Positions 54,438 to 62,715 of a stretch of DNA of 64,000 nucleotides are shown here, one piece after another. The stretch lies in contig NZ_CP036426.1 in assembly GCF_007752535.1 (NCBI RefSeq), positions 4,402,001-4,466,000 on the forward strand. Direction: 5' to 3'. The DNA is from Tautonia plasticadhaerens (lineage in GTDB: Bacteria; Planctomycetota; Planctomycetia; Isosphaerales; Isosphaeraceae). Below the pieces are notes generated by a model. That model worked only from the letters and a program-made list of their open reading frames with translations, was not told the origin of the DNA and made no database searches. The position numbers were made by a program, and so were the translations under genes. Positions within the stretch are counted from its first letter, which is position 1. Every line of letters begins with the position of its first letter.

Positions 54438-54709
54438 CGGCAATCCTCCTCGGGTCGGATCCTCCCCGACTTCGATATCCCCTCCGCCCCCCCGACTCAA
54501 GGGCCGGGCGGCCCGATGCCCCCATCTTCCTCCTCGGGAGGGGAAGATCCCCCTCTCCCCGCCCCTCGAGTCCCCGAGTCTTCCCCCTCCCCCCTCGGCC
54601 CGGATTCCTCCCCGGCCGGGGAACCGCACTCCGGCCCTAACGATGGTCTCCCTCGGGCGATACGACGCGAAAATGGTCCGGGATGTGCGTCAGGCCGAGG
54701 CCCGGCGAC

Positions 54710-54738
54710 TTGCAAAATCGCGCAATGCGGTGTAAACA
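54710..54738 (+). promoter_or_regulatory. Candidate promoter of the VPVT-repeat gene
   Basis: TTGCAA (54710-54715), 17-bp spacer, TAAACA (54733-54738), inside a markedly AT-richer stretch of about 200 bp. The -10 is weak. Predicted transcription start near 54745, giving a leader of about 110 bases. Confidence 0.45.
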
Positions 54739-54855
54739 GTAAAAGAGTGCCGCCTGACAAAAATGGACCATTCGGGAAAAATGGAATATCCGGGCGGCTT
54801 CTGAAGACAGGGATGGCGAGGTAATCCCAGTCCCCCCCCTCGCGGAGCACTGACG

Positions 54856-55488
54856 ATGCATCGGATGTTGAGTCGAGCCCTCGTGCTCTCGGCCGCGACG
54901 ATCGGCCTGACGGCGGCCCAGACGGCCTCGGCCTGCCACGGCTGCGGCAAGCCGGCGGCCCCCTGCGTGCCGATGGTGCCGCAGACGGTCACCAGCTATT
55001 GCACGGTGACCGAGACGGTGATCGACCGCGTGCCGGTCACGGTCATGAAGACGACCTTCCGGACCGAGCAGGTGCCGGTGGAGGTCCCGGTGACGCGCTG
55101 CGTCGTCGAGGAGATCCCGGTCACGAAGATGGTCACCCGGGTGCACAAGGTGACCGAGATGGTGGCGAAGCCGGTGAAGCGCTGCGGCCACCACGGCCAC
55201 TGCGGCGGCTGCGTGACGATGGTCCCGGTGACGCGCTGCATCCCCGAGAAGGTGCCGGTCACGAAGTACGTCAAGAAGCCCCGGCCGGTCACCGAGATGG
55301 TGACCCGACTCAAGACGATCCGGGTGCCGGAACAGGTGCCGGTGACGGTCACCAAGTGCGTGCCCCGCCAGGTGGTCCGCCAGGTGCCGGTGACCAGGAC
55401 CGTGATGGTGCCGGCCGTCTACGCCCCGGCCTCCTACGCCGCGGCCCCCCAGGCCGCCCCGAGCGGCCAGGCCTCGCCGCAGGGCTGA
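54856..55488 (+). CDS. Exported VPVT/VTxM-repeat Cys-containing protein
   Basis: 210 residues with a signal peptide (core LSAATIGLTAAQTASAC). Then CHGCGKPAAPC and about ten imperfect repeats of a short beta-strand unit such as VPVTRC, IPVTKMVTRV, VPVTKYVKK and VPVTVTKC, rich in Thr/Val with Cys and Lys. A central CGHHGHCGGC cluster could bind metal. The pattern is that of planctomycete extracellular repeat proteins. Expected to be a cell-surface or envelope structural protein, perhaps crosslinked by disulphides. ATG at 54856 with GCGGAGC upstream; own promoter region and a strong hairpin after the gene. Confidence 0.85.
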   Translation: MHRMLSRALVLSAATIGLTAAQTASACHGCGKPAAPCVPMVPQTVTSYCTVTETVIDRVPVTVMKTTFRTEQVPVEVPVTRCVVEEIPVTKMVTRVHKVTEMVAKPVKRCGHHGHCGGCVTMVPVTRCIPEKVPVTKYVKKPRPVTEMVTRLKTIRVPEQVPVTVTKCVPRQVVRQVPVTRTVMVPAVYAPASYAAAPQAAPSGQASPQG

Positions 55489-55531
55489 CGCGGGCCGTCC
55501 CGCACGATCCGACCGTTCGTCCCTCGGCCTC

Positions 55532-55568
55532 GGGCCCGGGGCGCCCCTGCCGGGGGCGTCCCGGGCCC
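55532..55568 (+). terminator. Strong hairpin after the VPVT gene
   Basis: 16-bp arms (55532-55547 and 55553-55568) with a single G-U wobble and a 5-base loop, 44 bp after the stop. No T-run. Confidence 0.7.
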
Positions 55569-55709
55569 CTCGCGTTGCCGGCCCGACGGGTGGCGGGGGG
55601 CCGGGCTTGCGGGCGTGCCCGCCCGGGGGGAAAATGCGGCCTTGGGCCGGGCCGATCCGGCCCCGACTCGTCGCAATCGAACGACCGGTATCGCGTGGGG
55701 GAGCCCGTC

Positions 55710-56108
55710 ATGGCCCAGTGCCAGACCAATCCGGACGGCCGCTGCACGATGGAGCCGCCGTGCCCGCCCGGCGAATGCTACCTGGGCTCGGTCCTGATGA
55801 AGGAGCACGCCGCCGCCGCCGCCTCGGTCCGGGAGGACCCGACGGTCGCCCGGTATCTCGCCGGCGTGACGCTCCCCTACGCCCGGGAGCCGGTCGTCGA
55901 GGGGGAGCAATGGGAGCGCACCAAGCTCTCGCTGCTCAACGCCGTGCTCGACACCCTCGTGCCCGGCGCCCGGCTGGTCGTCGAGGCCGAGGAGGATTCC
56001 GGGGAACCCCGGCGTGTCTACCTCGGCCGGGGCCCCGCCTTCGACCGGCCCCGGGACCTCGCCGCCACGCTCCGCCAGCTCGCCGACCGCCTCGACGGCG
56101 TCGAGTAG
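55710..56108 (+). CDS. Small hypothetical protein with Cys-rich N-terminus
   Basis: 132 residues. MAQCQTNPDGRCTMEPPCPPGECYLG carries four Cys (a possible metal site), followed by a helical body with HAAAAASVREDPTVARYLAG and KLSLLNAVLDTLVPGARLVVEAEED. No recognised family; no signal. Chosen start is ATG 55710 with GGGGGAG upstream. It ends 69 bp before the convergent PHA-type gene with a hairpin between. The composition is coding-like. Confidence 0.65.
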   Translation: MAQCQTNPDGRCTMEPPCPPGECYLGSVLMKEHAAAAASVREDPTVARYLAGVTLPYAREPVVEGEQWERTKLSLLNAVLDTLVPGARLVVEAEEDSGEPRRVYLGRGPAFDRPRDLAATLRQLADRLDGVE

Positions 56109-56125
56109 GATGACGCCCTCCCTCG

Positions 56126-56158
56126 CCGGCCCGGCGGCCTCGCCCCGGGCCGGGCCGG
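56126..56158. terminator. Hairpin between two convergent small genes
   Basis: 9-bp arms CCGGCCCGG (56126-56134) and CCGGGCCGG (56150-56158), loop of 15 bases. Lies between convergent stops. Confidence 0.4.
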
Positions 56159-56177
56159 TCGGCGGCCGTCTCCCGCC

Positions 56178-56468
56178 TCACGCCAGTTGCTTCCGGATGA
56201 TCTCCTTCAGGCCCGTCGCCATCCGGCCCCCGAGCAGCCCGGAGAGCAGGGGCAGGTCGATCGACGCGTGGATCCGCTCCGCGTCGACCCGCATCTCGGC
56301 CAGGGCCCCGGTGGCCGAGAGCCGCACGGCGTCCCGATCGGGGGACCACTCGACCTTCTGGATCATCGGCCCGTAGCGCCGTTTGGCTTCGTCGACGGCC
56401 ATCTCCAGCCGGGCCTTCGCGTCGGCCTCGGTGCGCTCGTGCTTGATGGTGAACTCGATCAGGGGCAT
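56178..56468 (-). CDS. Polyhydroxyalkanoic acid system (PHA granule) family protein
   Basis: 96 residues. The pattern IEFTIKHERTEADAKARLEMAVDEAKRRYG, SATGALAEMRVDAERIHASIDLPLL and MATGLKEIIRKQLA matches the small PHA_gran_rgn family (PF09650), which links to polyhydroxyalkanoate granules in some bacteria. Start ATG 56468; it overlaps the end of the ceramidase-like gene by 10 bp. No phaC or phasin in the window, so a role in granules is not proven here. Possibly a general START-like small-molecule-binding protein. Confidence 0.82.
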   Translation of the reverse strand: MPLIEFTIKHERTEADAKARLEMAVDEAKRRYGPMIQKVEWSPDRDAVRLSATGALAEMRVDAERIHASIDLPLLSGLLGGRMATGLKEIIRKQLA

Positions 56469-57964
56469 GGCGGGCGGGCCTCTCCGGGGTCGATCCGGGC
56501 GGGAGTGGTCCGATCGGCCCCCTCCCGATCGGATCCGGAGCAACTGTCGGGCCCTCGGCCGTCGGGTACCCCCTGGATCGCCCGGCCCAGCGCCTCCATC
56601 AGGATCGGGGCGGCCTGGGGGCCGACGCTGTTTATCTCGCCGTACTGGGCCCGGTCCCGGCCGTAGGCGAAGGGGGCGACCCGGTCCCACTGGCGACGGG
56701 GGATGATGTAGCCGACCTCGTCGTTGGCCAGGCCGAGGATCAGGCCCTGGCCCTCGGGCAGCAGCCCCAGCACCGAGGGCTCGACCGCCGCATCGGGGAA
56801 ATCGGCATTCGGGTCGGCCGGGTCCTCGACCTCCCCCGAGACCAGCTCCGGGTACAGCTCTCCCGGGATCCCGGCCACGTGCAGGGCACCCAGCCGGAGG
56901 TAGGCCACCTCGGTCAGGACCGCCAGGGGGCCGAAGATGTTCCTCCGGCCCAGCGCCTTGCCCGGGGAGAACGGGTCCCCCGTCCAGCGGTAGCCGAGTC
57001 GGTCGAGCACCCCGGCCGCCCTCGCCACCCGGTAGAGCGTGTTCTCCAGCGGCAGGGCCACGTCGACCGTCGAGACGGCGAAGGGGGTCAGCGCGATCGG
57101 CCCGGCCCCCCCGATCGCCTCGTCGGCCAGGTCCGCCACGGCCTCGCCGTAGGCCTCGGCGAAGGCGAACTCCCCCTCCCGGTAGGAGGCACCGTCGGGC
57201 GTCTTCAACACGTCCTCGGCCGCCGACATCAGGCCGCCGATCGCCCCGCTGAAGTACGCCACCGGGCAGCCGTGCCGGGCCTCCAGCGCCGCCACGGTGG
57301 CATACGGGAAGTCGGCCGTGACCAGGGTATTGTGGCTCCCCAGGTTTTCGGGGTGGCAGTTCCACTGCACGAGGAGCCCGATCGGCTCCCCTCCTCCGGG
57401 AGGGGAGAATCGGAGGACCCGGAGCACGCCGTCCTTCACGACCGGCGTGCGGCTGTCGGCCAGCAGCGACGCGTCCTCGGCGGTCCCGTATTCGGCGATC
57501 GCGGGGGAGAGCGACGCCTCCGCCTCCCTCACGGACGCCACGATCCCGTCTCCCACCCGCTTCACATACTCGGGGTCCACCCCCGAGGTCGTCGGCCCCG
57601 GCCCCCAGAGGCCGATCACGTCCGGCCCCTCGTGGTTGTGGGTCGAGGCGACCAGGACGTACGAGAACCCTTCCAATCGCTCCCGAGCCGCCAGCGTCAC
57701 CTCGTGCTGGAGGCCGATCAGGTCGACCGACACCAGCGCGATCCGATGCTCCCCGTCCTCCAGCACGACCGCCCGGGACCAGAGCGGGTCGTGCACCCCG
57801 GTCGCCTCGCGGCCCTGCCCGAATCCGGCCAGGTAGACCGGCTTCGAGCCCTCGCCGACCCCCGGCGTGATGTCCGCCCGGCCGAAGCCGACCCGCAACC
57901 CCTCCGCCCCCGACGCCGCCCCGGCCAGCCAGGCCAGGATGATCGCCCCTCGAAGTCCCACCAT
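56459..57964 (-). CDS. Neutral ceramidase-like protein, secreted, second copy
   Basis: 501 residues. Signal peptide (AIILAWLAGAASGAEG), opening LRVGFGRADITPGVGEG, VASTHNHEGPDVIG, and a later NCHPENLGSHNTLVTADFPY. It is a second member of the family of the gene at 50771 but longer and not a close copy. Likely hydrolyses an amide of a lipid or unknown substrate outside the cell. ATG at 57964 with GGGGAGGAG upstream. The C-terminal 40 residues are low complexity. It overlaps the PHA-type gene and may be co-transcribed. Confidence 0.88.
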   Translation of the reverse strand: MVGLRGAIILAWLAGAASGAEGLRVGFGRADITPGVGEGSKPVYLAGFGQGREATGVHDPLWSRAVVLEDGEHRIALVSVDLIGLQHEVTLAARERLEGFSYVLVASTHNHEGPDVIGLWGPGPTTSGVDPEYVKRVGDGIVASVREAEASLSPAIAEYGTAEDASLLADSRTPVVKDGVLRVLRFSPPGGGEPIGLLVQWNCHPENLGSHNTLVTADFPYATVAALEARHGCPVAYFSGAIGGLMSAAEDVLKTPDGASYREGEFAFAEAYGEAVADLADEAIGGAGPIALTPFAVSTVDVALPLENTLYRVARAAGVLDRLGYRWTGDPFSPGKALGRRNIFGPLAVLTEVAYLRLGALHVAGIPGELYPELVSGEVEDPADPNADFPDAAVEPSVLGLLPEGQGLILGLANDEVGYIIPRRQWDRVAPFAYGRDRAQYGEINSVGPQAAPILMEALGRAIQGVPDGRGPDSCSGSDREGADRTTPARIDPGEARPPCP

Positions 57965-58050
57965 CGTCGCTCCTCCCCGCCTCGGGCCGAGACTGCCATG
58001 CACGGGGATCACATGGTGGGCCATCGGGCCGCCCGGTGCCAGGGGGAGGG

Positions 58051-58141
58051 GGATCCCACGCAGGGCCGCAGCGAAGCGGAGCGAGAAGGATCATCTCCTC
58101 CCTCCCTCCTCTCTGCGCCTCCGCGGCTCCGCGTGGGCTCC
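58051..58141. repeat. Imperfect inverted repeat, likely dispersed intergenic element
   Basis: Arms about 58055-58082 and 58111-58137 match at about 20 of 27 positions, separated by a pyrimidine-rich centre. The right arm CTCTGCGCCTCCGCGGCTCC belongs to a family of 'CTCTGCGCCTCCGCG' intergenic repeats that recur in planctomycete and other genomes (recalled, not searched). Confidence 0.5.
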
Positions 58142-58230
58142 CCCCCCGGTTGCCCTTCCCAAGACCTCCCCCGATGGCGACACTGGCGCCCATGCCGGCT
58201 CGGGTCGAGCCGGGTCGAGGAGCCCCCGCG

Positions 58231-58815
58231 ATGGAACCGTTCGTGACGATCGTCTCCGGCCTGCCCCGGTCGGGCACGTCGATGATGATGCGGATGCTGG
58301 AGGCCGGCGGCATGCCCGTCGTCACCGACGCCGTCCGCGAGGCCGACGTCGACAACCCCCGGGGATACTACGAGTTCGAGCCCGCCAAGAAGACCAGGGA
58401 CGACCCCTCCTGGCTCGACTCGGCCCACGGCAAGGCCGTCAAGATGGTCTACCAGCTCCTCTACGACCTGCCCGCCGACCGGCACTACCGCGTCCTCTTC
58501 ATGCGGAGGGAGATGGACGAGGTCCTCGCCTCCCAGCGCAAGATGCTCTCCCGGCTCGGCCGGGACGACGGCGGCATCTCCGACGACAAGATGTCCGCCC
58601 TCTTCCGCTCCCAGCTCGCCAAGTTCGAGGCCTGGGCCGCCTCCCAGTCCCACCTGGCCATCCTCGACGTCGACTACAACCGGATGGTCTCCGACCCGCT
58701 CCCCCTGGCCGAGTCCGTCAACGCCTTCCTCGGCGGCGTCCTCGACGCGAAGGCGATGGCCGGCGTCGTCGAGCCGGACCTCTACCGCAACCGGGCAGAC
58801 AGGGCAAATCGCTGA
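58231..58815 (+). CDS. Sulfotransferase-like P-loop protein
   Basis: 194 residues. PAPS-binding loop VSGLPRSGTSMMMRMLEAGG near the N-terminus and a second site in LAILDVDYNRMVSDPLPLAES. Short relative of sulfotransferase-like families (usual 250-300). May move sulfate to a glycan or protein, or be a related nucleotide-binding protein. ATG at 58231 with GAGGAG upstream; the longer ORF reading through the intergenic repeat is rejected. Convergent with the next gene. Confidence 0.8.
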   Translation: MEPFVTIVSGLPRSGTSMMMRMLEAGGMPVVTDAVREADVDNPRGYYEFEPAKKTRDDPSWLDSAHGKAVKMVYQLLYDLPADRHYRVLFMRREMDEVLASQRKMLSRLGRDDGGISDDKMSALFRSQLAKFEAWAASQSHLAILDVDYNRMVSDPLPLAESVNAFLGGVLDAKAMAGVVEPDLYRNRADRANR

Positions 58816-58857
58816 GCGAAGACGACCCAGGATCGGCGGTCCTCCCTCGGAAGGTGT

Positions 58858-59208
58858 TCAGTCGAGGTCCGGGACCGCTGCCCCAGGTTCGACTTCGATC
58901 CGCCTGCGGGCCAGATCGATCGACAACCATCCGGTCGCATCCTCGGGAGGGACGAGCGACGACCAGGGGATCTCGTCCCGAGTCCTGACGGCTCGGGGAA
59001 GCACGAGGGCGAATTCCCACTCCTCCTGGGAGTGCCCCCGGCAGATCCAGGCCCGCCCTTCGATACGTGCAGCAACGTTGTCGAAGTGGTAGGCATTCGG
59101 GATGAATCTGTCGCACCAGAGCGAACGCAGCGAGTTGTCGGGCATGCCCGACAACTCGCGAATGACTCGATACTCCAGGCAGGGCCAGAACGCGTCCTCG
59201 TTCAACAT
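58858..59208 (-). CDS. Small hypothetical protein containing a 30-bp palindrome in its coding sequence
   Basis: 116 residues, no family recognised. WCDRFIPNAYHFDNVAARIE and EEWEFALVLPRAVRTRDEIP read as a folded protein, and the tail is acidic. A perfect 30-bp palindrome falls at residues about 18-27 (encoding ELSGMPDNSL). It is convergent with the sulfotransferase and lies after pepA on the same strand, 56 bp downstream of its stop. A function cannot be stated. Confidence 0.6.
   Translation of the reverse strand: MLNEDAFWPCLEYRVIRELSGMPDNSLRSLWCDRFIPNAYHFDNVAARIEGRAWICRGHSQEEWEFALVLPRAVRTRDEIPWSSLVPPEDATGWLSIDLARRRIEVEPGAAVPDLD
59130..59159. repeat. 30-bp perfect palindrome
   Basis: The 15-bp arms 59130-59144 and 59145-59159 are exact reverse complements with no central gap, centred on GGCATGCC. 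It is inside the small minus-strand ORF. Confidence 0.85.
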
Positions 59209-59264
59209 CTCTCCCCGTTGCTACACGGTCGGCCCTGGCACTCCCTGGGCCGATCCATCGAGGT

Positions 59265-60752
59265 TCAGGCGCTTGCCGCGTCCTCCGCCATCCGGACCAG
59301 CGTCCTCACGAAGCAGCCCGTCCCGCCGGCGTCCTGCGAGGGGGAGTCGGAATCGGCCCAGGCGGGGCCGGCGATGTCCAGGTGGGCCCAGGGGCGGCCG
59401 CCGACGAACTCTTCGAGGAACTTCGCCGCGATGATCGCCCCACCCCACTTCGAGCCGACGTTCTTCAGGTCGGCCACCGGGCTCTTGAGCGACTCCCGGT
59501 AGTCGCCGTCCATCGGCATCCGCCAGAGCCGTTCCCCCTCGGCCGAGGCGGCGGCGCGGACCAGCTCGGCCGTCTCGTCGTCATTGGCGAACAGCCCGGC
59601 CACCTTCTGCCCCAGGGCCGCCATGCACGAGCCGGTCAGCGTGGCCAGGTCGATGATTCGGATCGGTGCCTGCTCGCTGGCCAGGCAGAGGGCGTCGGCC
59701 AGGATCAGCCGGCCCTCGGCGTCGGTGTTCATCACCTCGACCGTCTTGCCGTTGCGCATCGTCAGGACGTCCCCCAGCTTCATCGCCCGGCCGCCGGTCA
59801 GGTTCTCGGTCAGGGGCAGATAGCCCCGGACGTTCACCCGTAGGTTCAGGCGGGCGATCGCCGTCATCGCGGCGGCCACGATCGCGGCGCCGCTCATGTC
59901 GGCCTTCATGTCCTCCATCGAGGCGGAGGGCTTCAGCGACAGGCCCCCCGAGTCGAACGTGACCCCCTTGCCGACCAGGGCGGTCGTCGGCGCGTCCGGG
60001 CCCGCCCCCTGCCATCCCAGGAGGACGAAGCTCGGGGGCTCGTCCGACCCCGCCGCCACCCCGAGCAGCCCTCCGAGCCGCTCCCGCCGGATCCGGGCCT
60101 CGTCCCAGACCTCCACCGACAGCCCGGCGGCGCCGGCCTCGTTGCGGAGCCGGTCGGCCAGCAGCCTCGGGGACTTCCGGGCCGGGGGCAGGTTGACCAG
60201 CTCCCTCGCCAGGTTCACCGCCCGGCCGACGACCTCCCCCCGGCGGACGGCGTCCTCCAGCAGCGTCGCGTCGGCCGTCGAGCCGGGGGGCACGATCAGC
60301 CGGAGTCCCTCGAAGGGGTGTCGCCCCGGCTCCGACTTCGCCAGGCCCGGCCCGCTCAGGCCGACCGTCACCCCCTGGACCAGGTGCGAGGCCACCTCGC
60401 TCGGCATCCCCGCCCCGGGCAGGACCACGCCGACCACGCCCCGGGGCTTGCCGCCGAGCCGCTTGCCCAGGAGCGTCCCCATCTCGAAGGCCTCGCTCGC
60501 GCCGAAGACCTCCCCCGGCCCGAGCCCGAGCACCAACATCGACCCGGCCGACACCCCGCCCGGCCCGTGGATCGGCACCGCCTCGCCGCCGGAGCCGGAG
60601 AGGTCCTTCGACTCGACCAGCCGGGCGATCACCCCGGCGGAAGGCGTCTCCCGGAGCCAGGCCGGGGCCACGGGGGGATCCTCGAACAGCCCGACGACGA
60701 GCCAGTCGACCTGGGAGCGGGCGGGGTCCTCGGCGACGATCCGGATCTGCAT
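59265..60752 (-). CDS. pepA: Leucyl aminopeptidase (M17)
   Basis: 495 residues, the family norm. Catalytic C-terminal domain with the M17 signature NTDAEGRLILADAL; metal-binding VGKGVTFDSGGLSLKP and an ADMSGAA helix; the bicarbonate/Arg site is in EGRL. N-terminal macro-like domain about 1-170. Releases N-terminal residues from peptides in the cytoplasm, using two metal ions. ATG at 60752 with AAGGAACGCC upstream. Divergent from the PEGA lipoprotein. Confidence 0.95.
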   Translation of the reverse strand: MQIRIVAEDPARSQVDWLVVGLFEDPPVAPAWLRETPSAGVIARLVESKDLSGSGGEAVPIHGPGGVSAGSMLVLGLGPGEVFGASEAFEMGTLLGKRLGGKPRGVVGVVLPGAGMPSEVASHLVQGVTVGLSGPGLAKSEPGRHPFEGLRLIVPPGSTADATLLEDAVRRGEVVGRAVNLARELVNLPPARKSPRLLADRLRNEAGAAGLSVEVWDEARIRRERLGGLLGVAAGSDEPPSFVLLGWQGAGPDAPTTALVGKGVTFDSGGLSLKPSASMEDMKADMSGAAIVAAAMTAIARLNLRVNVRGYLPLTENLTGGRAMKLGDVLTMRNGKTVEVMNTDAEGRLILADALCLASEQAPIRIIDLATLTGSCMAALGQKVAGLFANDDETAELVRAAASAEGERLWRMPMDGDYRESLKSPVADLKNVGSKWGGAIIAAKFLEEFVGGRPWAHLDIAGPAWADSDSPSQDAGGTGCFVRTLVRMAEDAASA

Positions 60753-60834
60753 CGCTCGGCGTTCCTTCCGTCTCGATCCTGCTGCGGCGAAGGGACACAT
60801 TCTTCCCTCCCGCCCCGCCCCGCGCCAAGCCGGC

Positions 60835-60863
60835 TTGCCGATCGGGCGGGTCGCCGCTAGAAT
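60835..60863 (+). promoter_or_regulatory. Candidate promoter TTGCCG-N17-TAGAAT of the PEGA lipoprotein
   Basis: -35 TTGCCG (60835-60840) and -10 TAGAAT (60858-60863, 5 of 6 matches) with a 17-bp spacer. Predicted start near 60870, 174 bases before the lipoprotein ATG. Confidence 0.6.
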
Positions 60864-61043
60864 CCGGCCTCGCACGTCTCGACCGGGCGGGCTCGGACCA
60901 TCCCGGGCCCCCGGACTCGGGCTCCCGGCACCGGGCCTCCGACCTCCCTCCGCCGATCCTCCCCCTTCGCCCGGAGCCCGGAATCGATCGGATCGGACCC
61001 GCCCCCGGCCCCCGGGAGGCCGGTCGAACGCGGAGGTCGACCG

Positions 61044-61508
61044 ATGCAGACGCGACCGGGCCCGCCGACTCGACGGCTGGCCGTCCTGACCCTCGCCCTG
61101 ATCAGCCTGGCCGCCGCCGGCTGCGTCGAGCGGCGCTACACCGTCCGCACCGACCCCCCCGGCGCCCTCGTCTCCATCAATGGCGAGGAGGCCGGCATCA
61201 GCCCCGTCTCGGTCAACTACGAGTACTACGGCGACCGCCGGGTCACCATCCAGGCCGAGGGCTACGAGACGATCAACACCTCCGTCCCCGTCCGGGCCCC
61301 CTGGTGGGACAACGCCCTCACCGGCTTCGTCTCCGAGAATCTCATCCCCTTCACCCTCCGGGACGAGCGTGACTTCCGGTTCACCATGGCCCCGGCCGTC
61401 ACCCCCCCCACCGGCGACCTCATCGGCCGGGGCCTCCAGCTCCGCCAGCAGTCCCTCCAGCCCGCCCCCCAACGCCCCGGCTCGTTCTGGCGCTTCTTCG
61501 CGTTCTGA
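61044..61508 (+). CDS. PEGA-domain lipoprotein
   Basis: 154 residues. Lipoprotein signal with lipobox LAAAGC (Cys at about 28); a PEGA-like beta domain follows (YTVRTDPPGALVSINGEEAG, VSVNYEYYGDRRVTIQAEGY). C-terminal tail rich in Gln/Pro. PEGA domains bind to cell-surface or peptidoglycan-associated ligands; a structural role at the membrane is plausible. ATG 61044 with GCGGAGGTCGACC upstream. Confidence 0.9.
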   Translation: MQTRPGPPTRRLAVLTLALISLAAAGCVERRYTVRTDPPGALVSINGEEAGISPVSVNYEYYGDRRVTIQAEGYETINTSVPVRAPWWDNALTGFVSENLIPFTLRDERDFRFTMAPAVTPPTGDLIGRGLQLRQQSLQPAPQRPGSFWRFFAF

Positions 61509-61539
61509 ACCCGATCACCCGCCCCCTCCGCGCCGTCAT

Positions 61540-61568
61540 TTGCCTTCTGTACCGACGAACAGTAAAAT
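61540..61568 (+). promoter_or_regulatory. Candidate promoter TTGCCT-N17-TAAAAT of the radical SAM gene
   Basis: -35 TTGCCT (61540-61545), 17-bp spacer, -10 TAAAAT (61563-61568, 5 of 6). Predicted start near 61575, about 47 bases before the ATG. Confidence 0.6.
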
Positions 61569-61621
61569 GCGCCCGTACACCAAGCGTGCGCCGACTCGTC
61601 GGGGACGGAGGGAGGCGGCCG

Positions 61622-62674
61622 ATGGCGGACGGAGCGACGATCGAGGCCCCCGTGCCGGTGCCGGCCTCGGCCGGGCCCGGCCCTTCGGGGCGTGAACTGC
61701 CGGGATTGACCCGGGTCCGGCGCCGGGGGCCGCTGTTCCGGCCCGCCCGGGGGGGCCCGGCGAACCCCGGCCTCTTCGGCCTGGACCTGACGGCGGGGTG
61801 CGCCCTCGGCTGTTCGTTCTGCTACGTCCGGGGGACCGTGCGCGACCCGGGCCCCGGCCGACTGCTGTTCGACCCCGACGTCTCCTCGCTCGTCGGCCCG
61901 GCCCTCGACGCGATGGAGCGGCCCCCGGCCCGGGTCGTCCTCAGCCCCAGCAGCGACCCCCTGCCGCCGATCCGGGAGGTCCGGGAGGCCACGCTCCGGG
62001 TCATCGAGACGCTGCTCGGCCGGGGGATCGGGGTCGTGCTGATGACCCGAGGGCGTGTCACCCGGGACGTGGTCCGCCTGCTCCGCTCGGCCCCGGGCCT
62101 GTGCCGGGCGGCGGTCGGCGTCTCGACGCTCGGCCGGACCCTGTCCCGGGCCCTGGAGCCGATGGCCCCCCCCGGCCGGGCCCGCCTGGCGGGGATCGCC
62201 CGGCTGATCGAGGCCGACGTCCCGGTCGAGGTCCGCCTGGAGCCCCTGATCCCCGCGCTGACCGACACCCGGGAGAACCTCCGCCCCCTCTTCCGGGAGC
62301 TGGGCCGGATCGGCGCCCGAGACGTGCTGGCGCACTACGCCTTCCTCCAGCCCGCCGTCATCCCCTCGTTGCGAGAGGCCCTGGCCCCCCTCGGCCATTC
62401 CGAGCGCCTGGTCGACCTCTACGAGGGCGGCCCCGTCTTCTCCCTCGGCGAGGCCGGTGCCACCAAGCACCTCCCCCTGGACGCCCGCCGCGACGGCCTC
62501 GCCCGCGTCATCTCCTGGGGGGCCGAGTCCGGCCTGATCGTCCGCACCGGATCAAGCCAGAACCCCGACCTCCCCCGGCTCGATCCCTCGACGCCTCCCC
62601 CGAGCCAACCAGCACCCCCGAGGCGAACGGAGAAGGGCAGGGGACGCCGTCCCGAGCAGGCCGTGACGACCTGA
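61622..62674 (+). CDS. Radical SAM protein (SplB-related family)
   Basis: 350 residues. The [4Fe-4S] binding motif CALGCSFC (CX3CX2C) appears at about residue 59-66 after GLDLTAGC. PSSDPLPPIREV and VEVRLEPLIPALTD are conserved elements of the Rv2578c/SplB-type group, which cleaves S-adenosylmethionine to a radical. Substrate unknown. ATG at 61622 with GGAGGCGGCC; the ORF further upstream is discarded. The last 30 residues are Pro/Arg-rich. Convergent with aroA, with a hairpin between. Confidence 0.88.
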   Translation: MADGATIEAPVPVPASAGPGPSGRELPGLTRVRRRGPLFRPARGGPANPGLFGLDLTAGCALGCSFCYVRGTVRDPGPGRLLFDPDVSSLVGPALDAMERPPARVVLSPSSDPLPPIREVREATLRVIETLLGRGIGVVLMTRGRVTRDVVRLLRSAPGLCRAAVGVSTLGRTLSRALEPMAPPGRARLAGIARLIEADVPVEVRLEPLIPALTDTRENLRPLFRELGRIGARDVLAHYAFLQPAVIPSLREALAPLGHSERLVDLYEGGPVFSLGEAGATKHLPLDARRDGLARVISWGAESGLIVRTGSSQNPDLPRLDPSTPPPSQPAPPRRTEKGRGRRPEQAVTT

Positions 62675-62678
62675 CGCC

Positions 62679-62709
62679 GGGTCGGCCGGGGCCGTCGCCT
62701 GGCCGACCC
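62679..62709. terminator. Hairpin between convergent radical SAM and aroA genes
   Basis: 9-bp arms GGGTCGGCC (62679-62687) and GGCCGACCC (62701-62709), 13-base loop, between the two stops. Confidence 0.6.
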
Positions 62710-62715
62710 ATCTAC

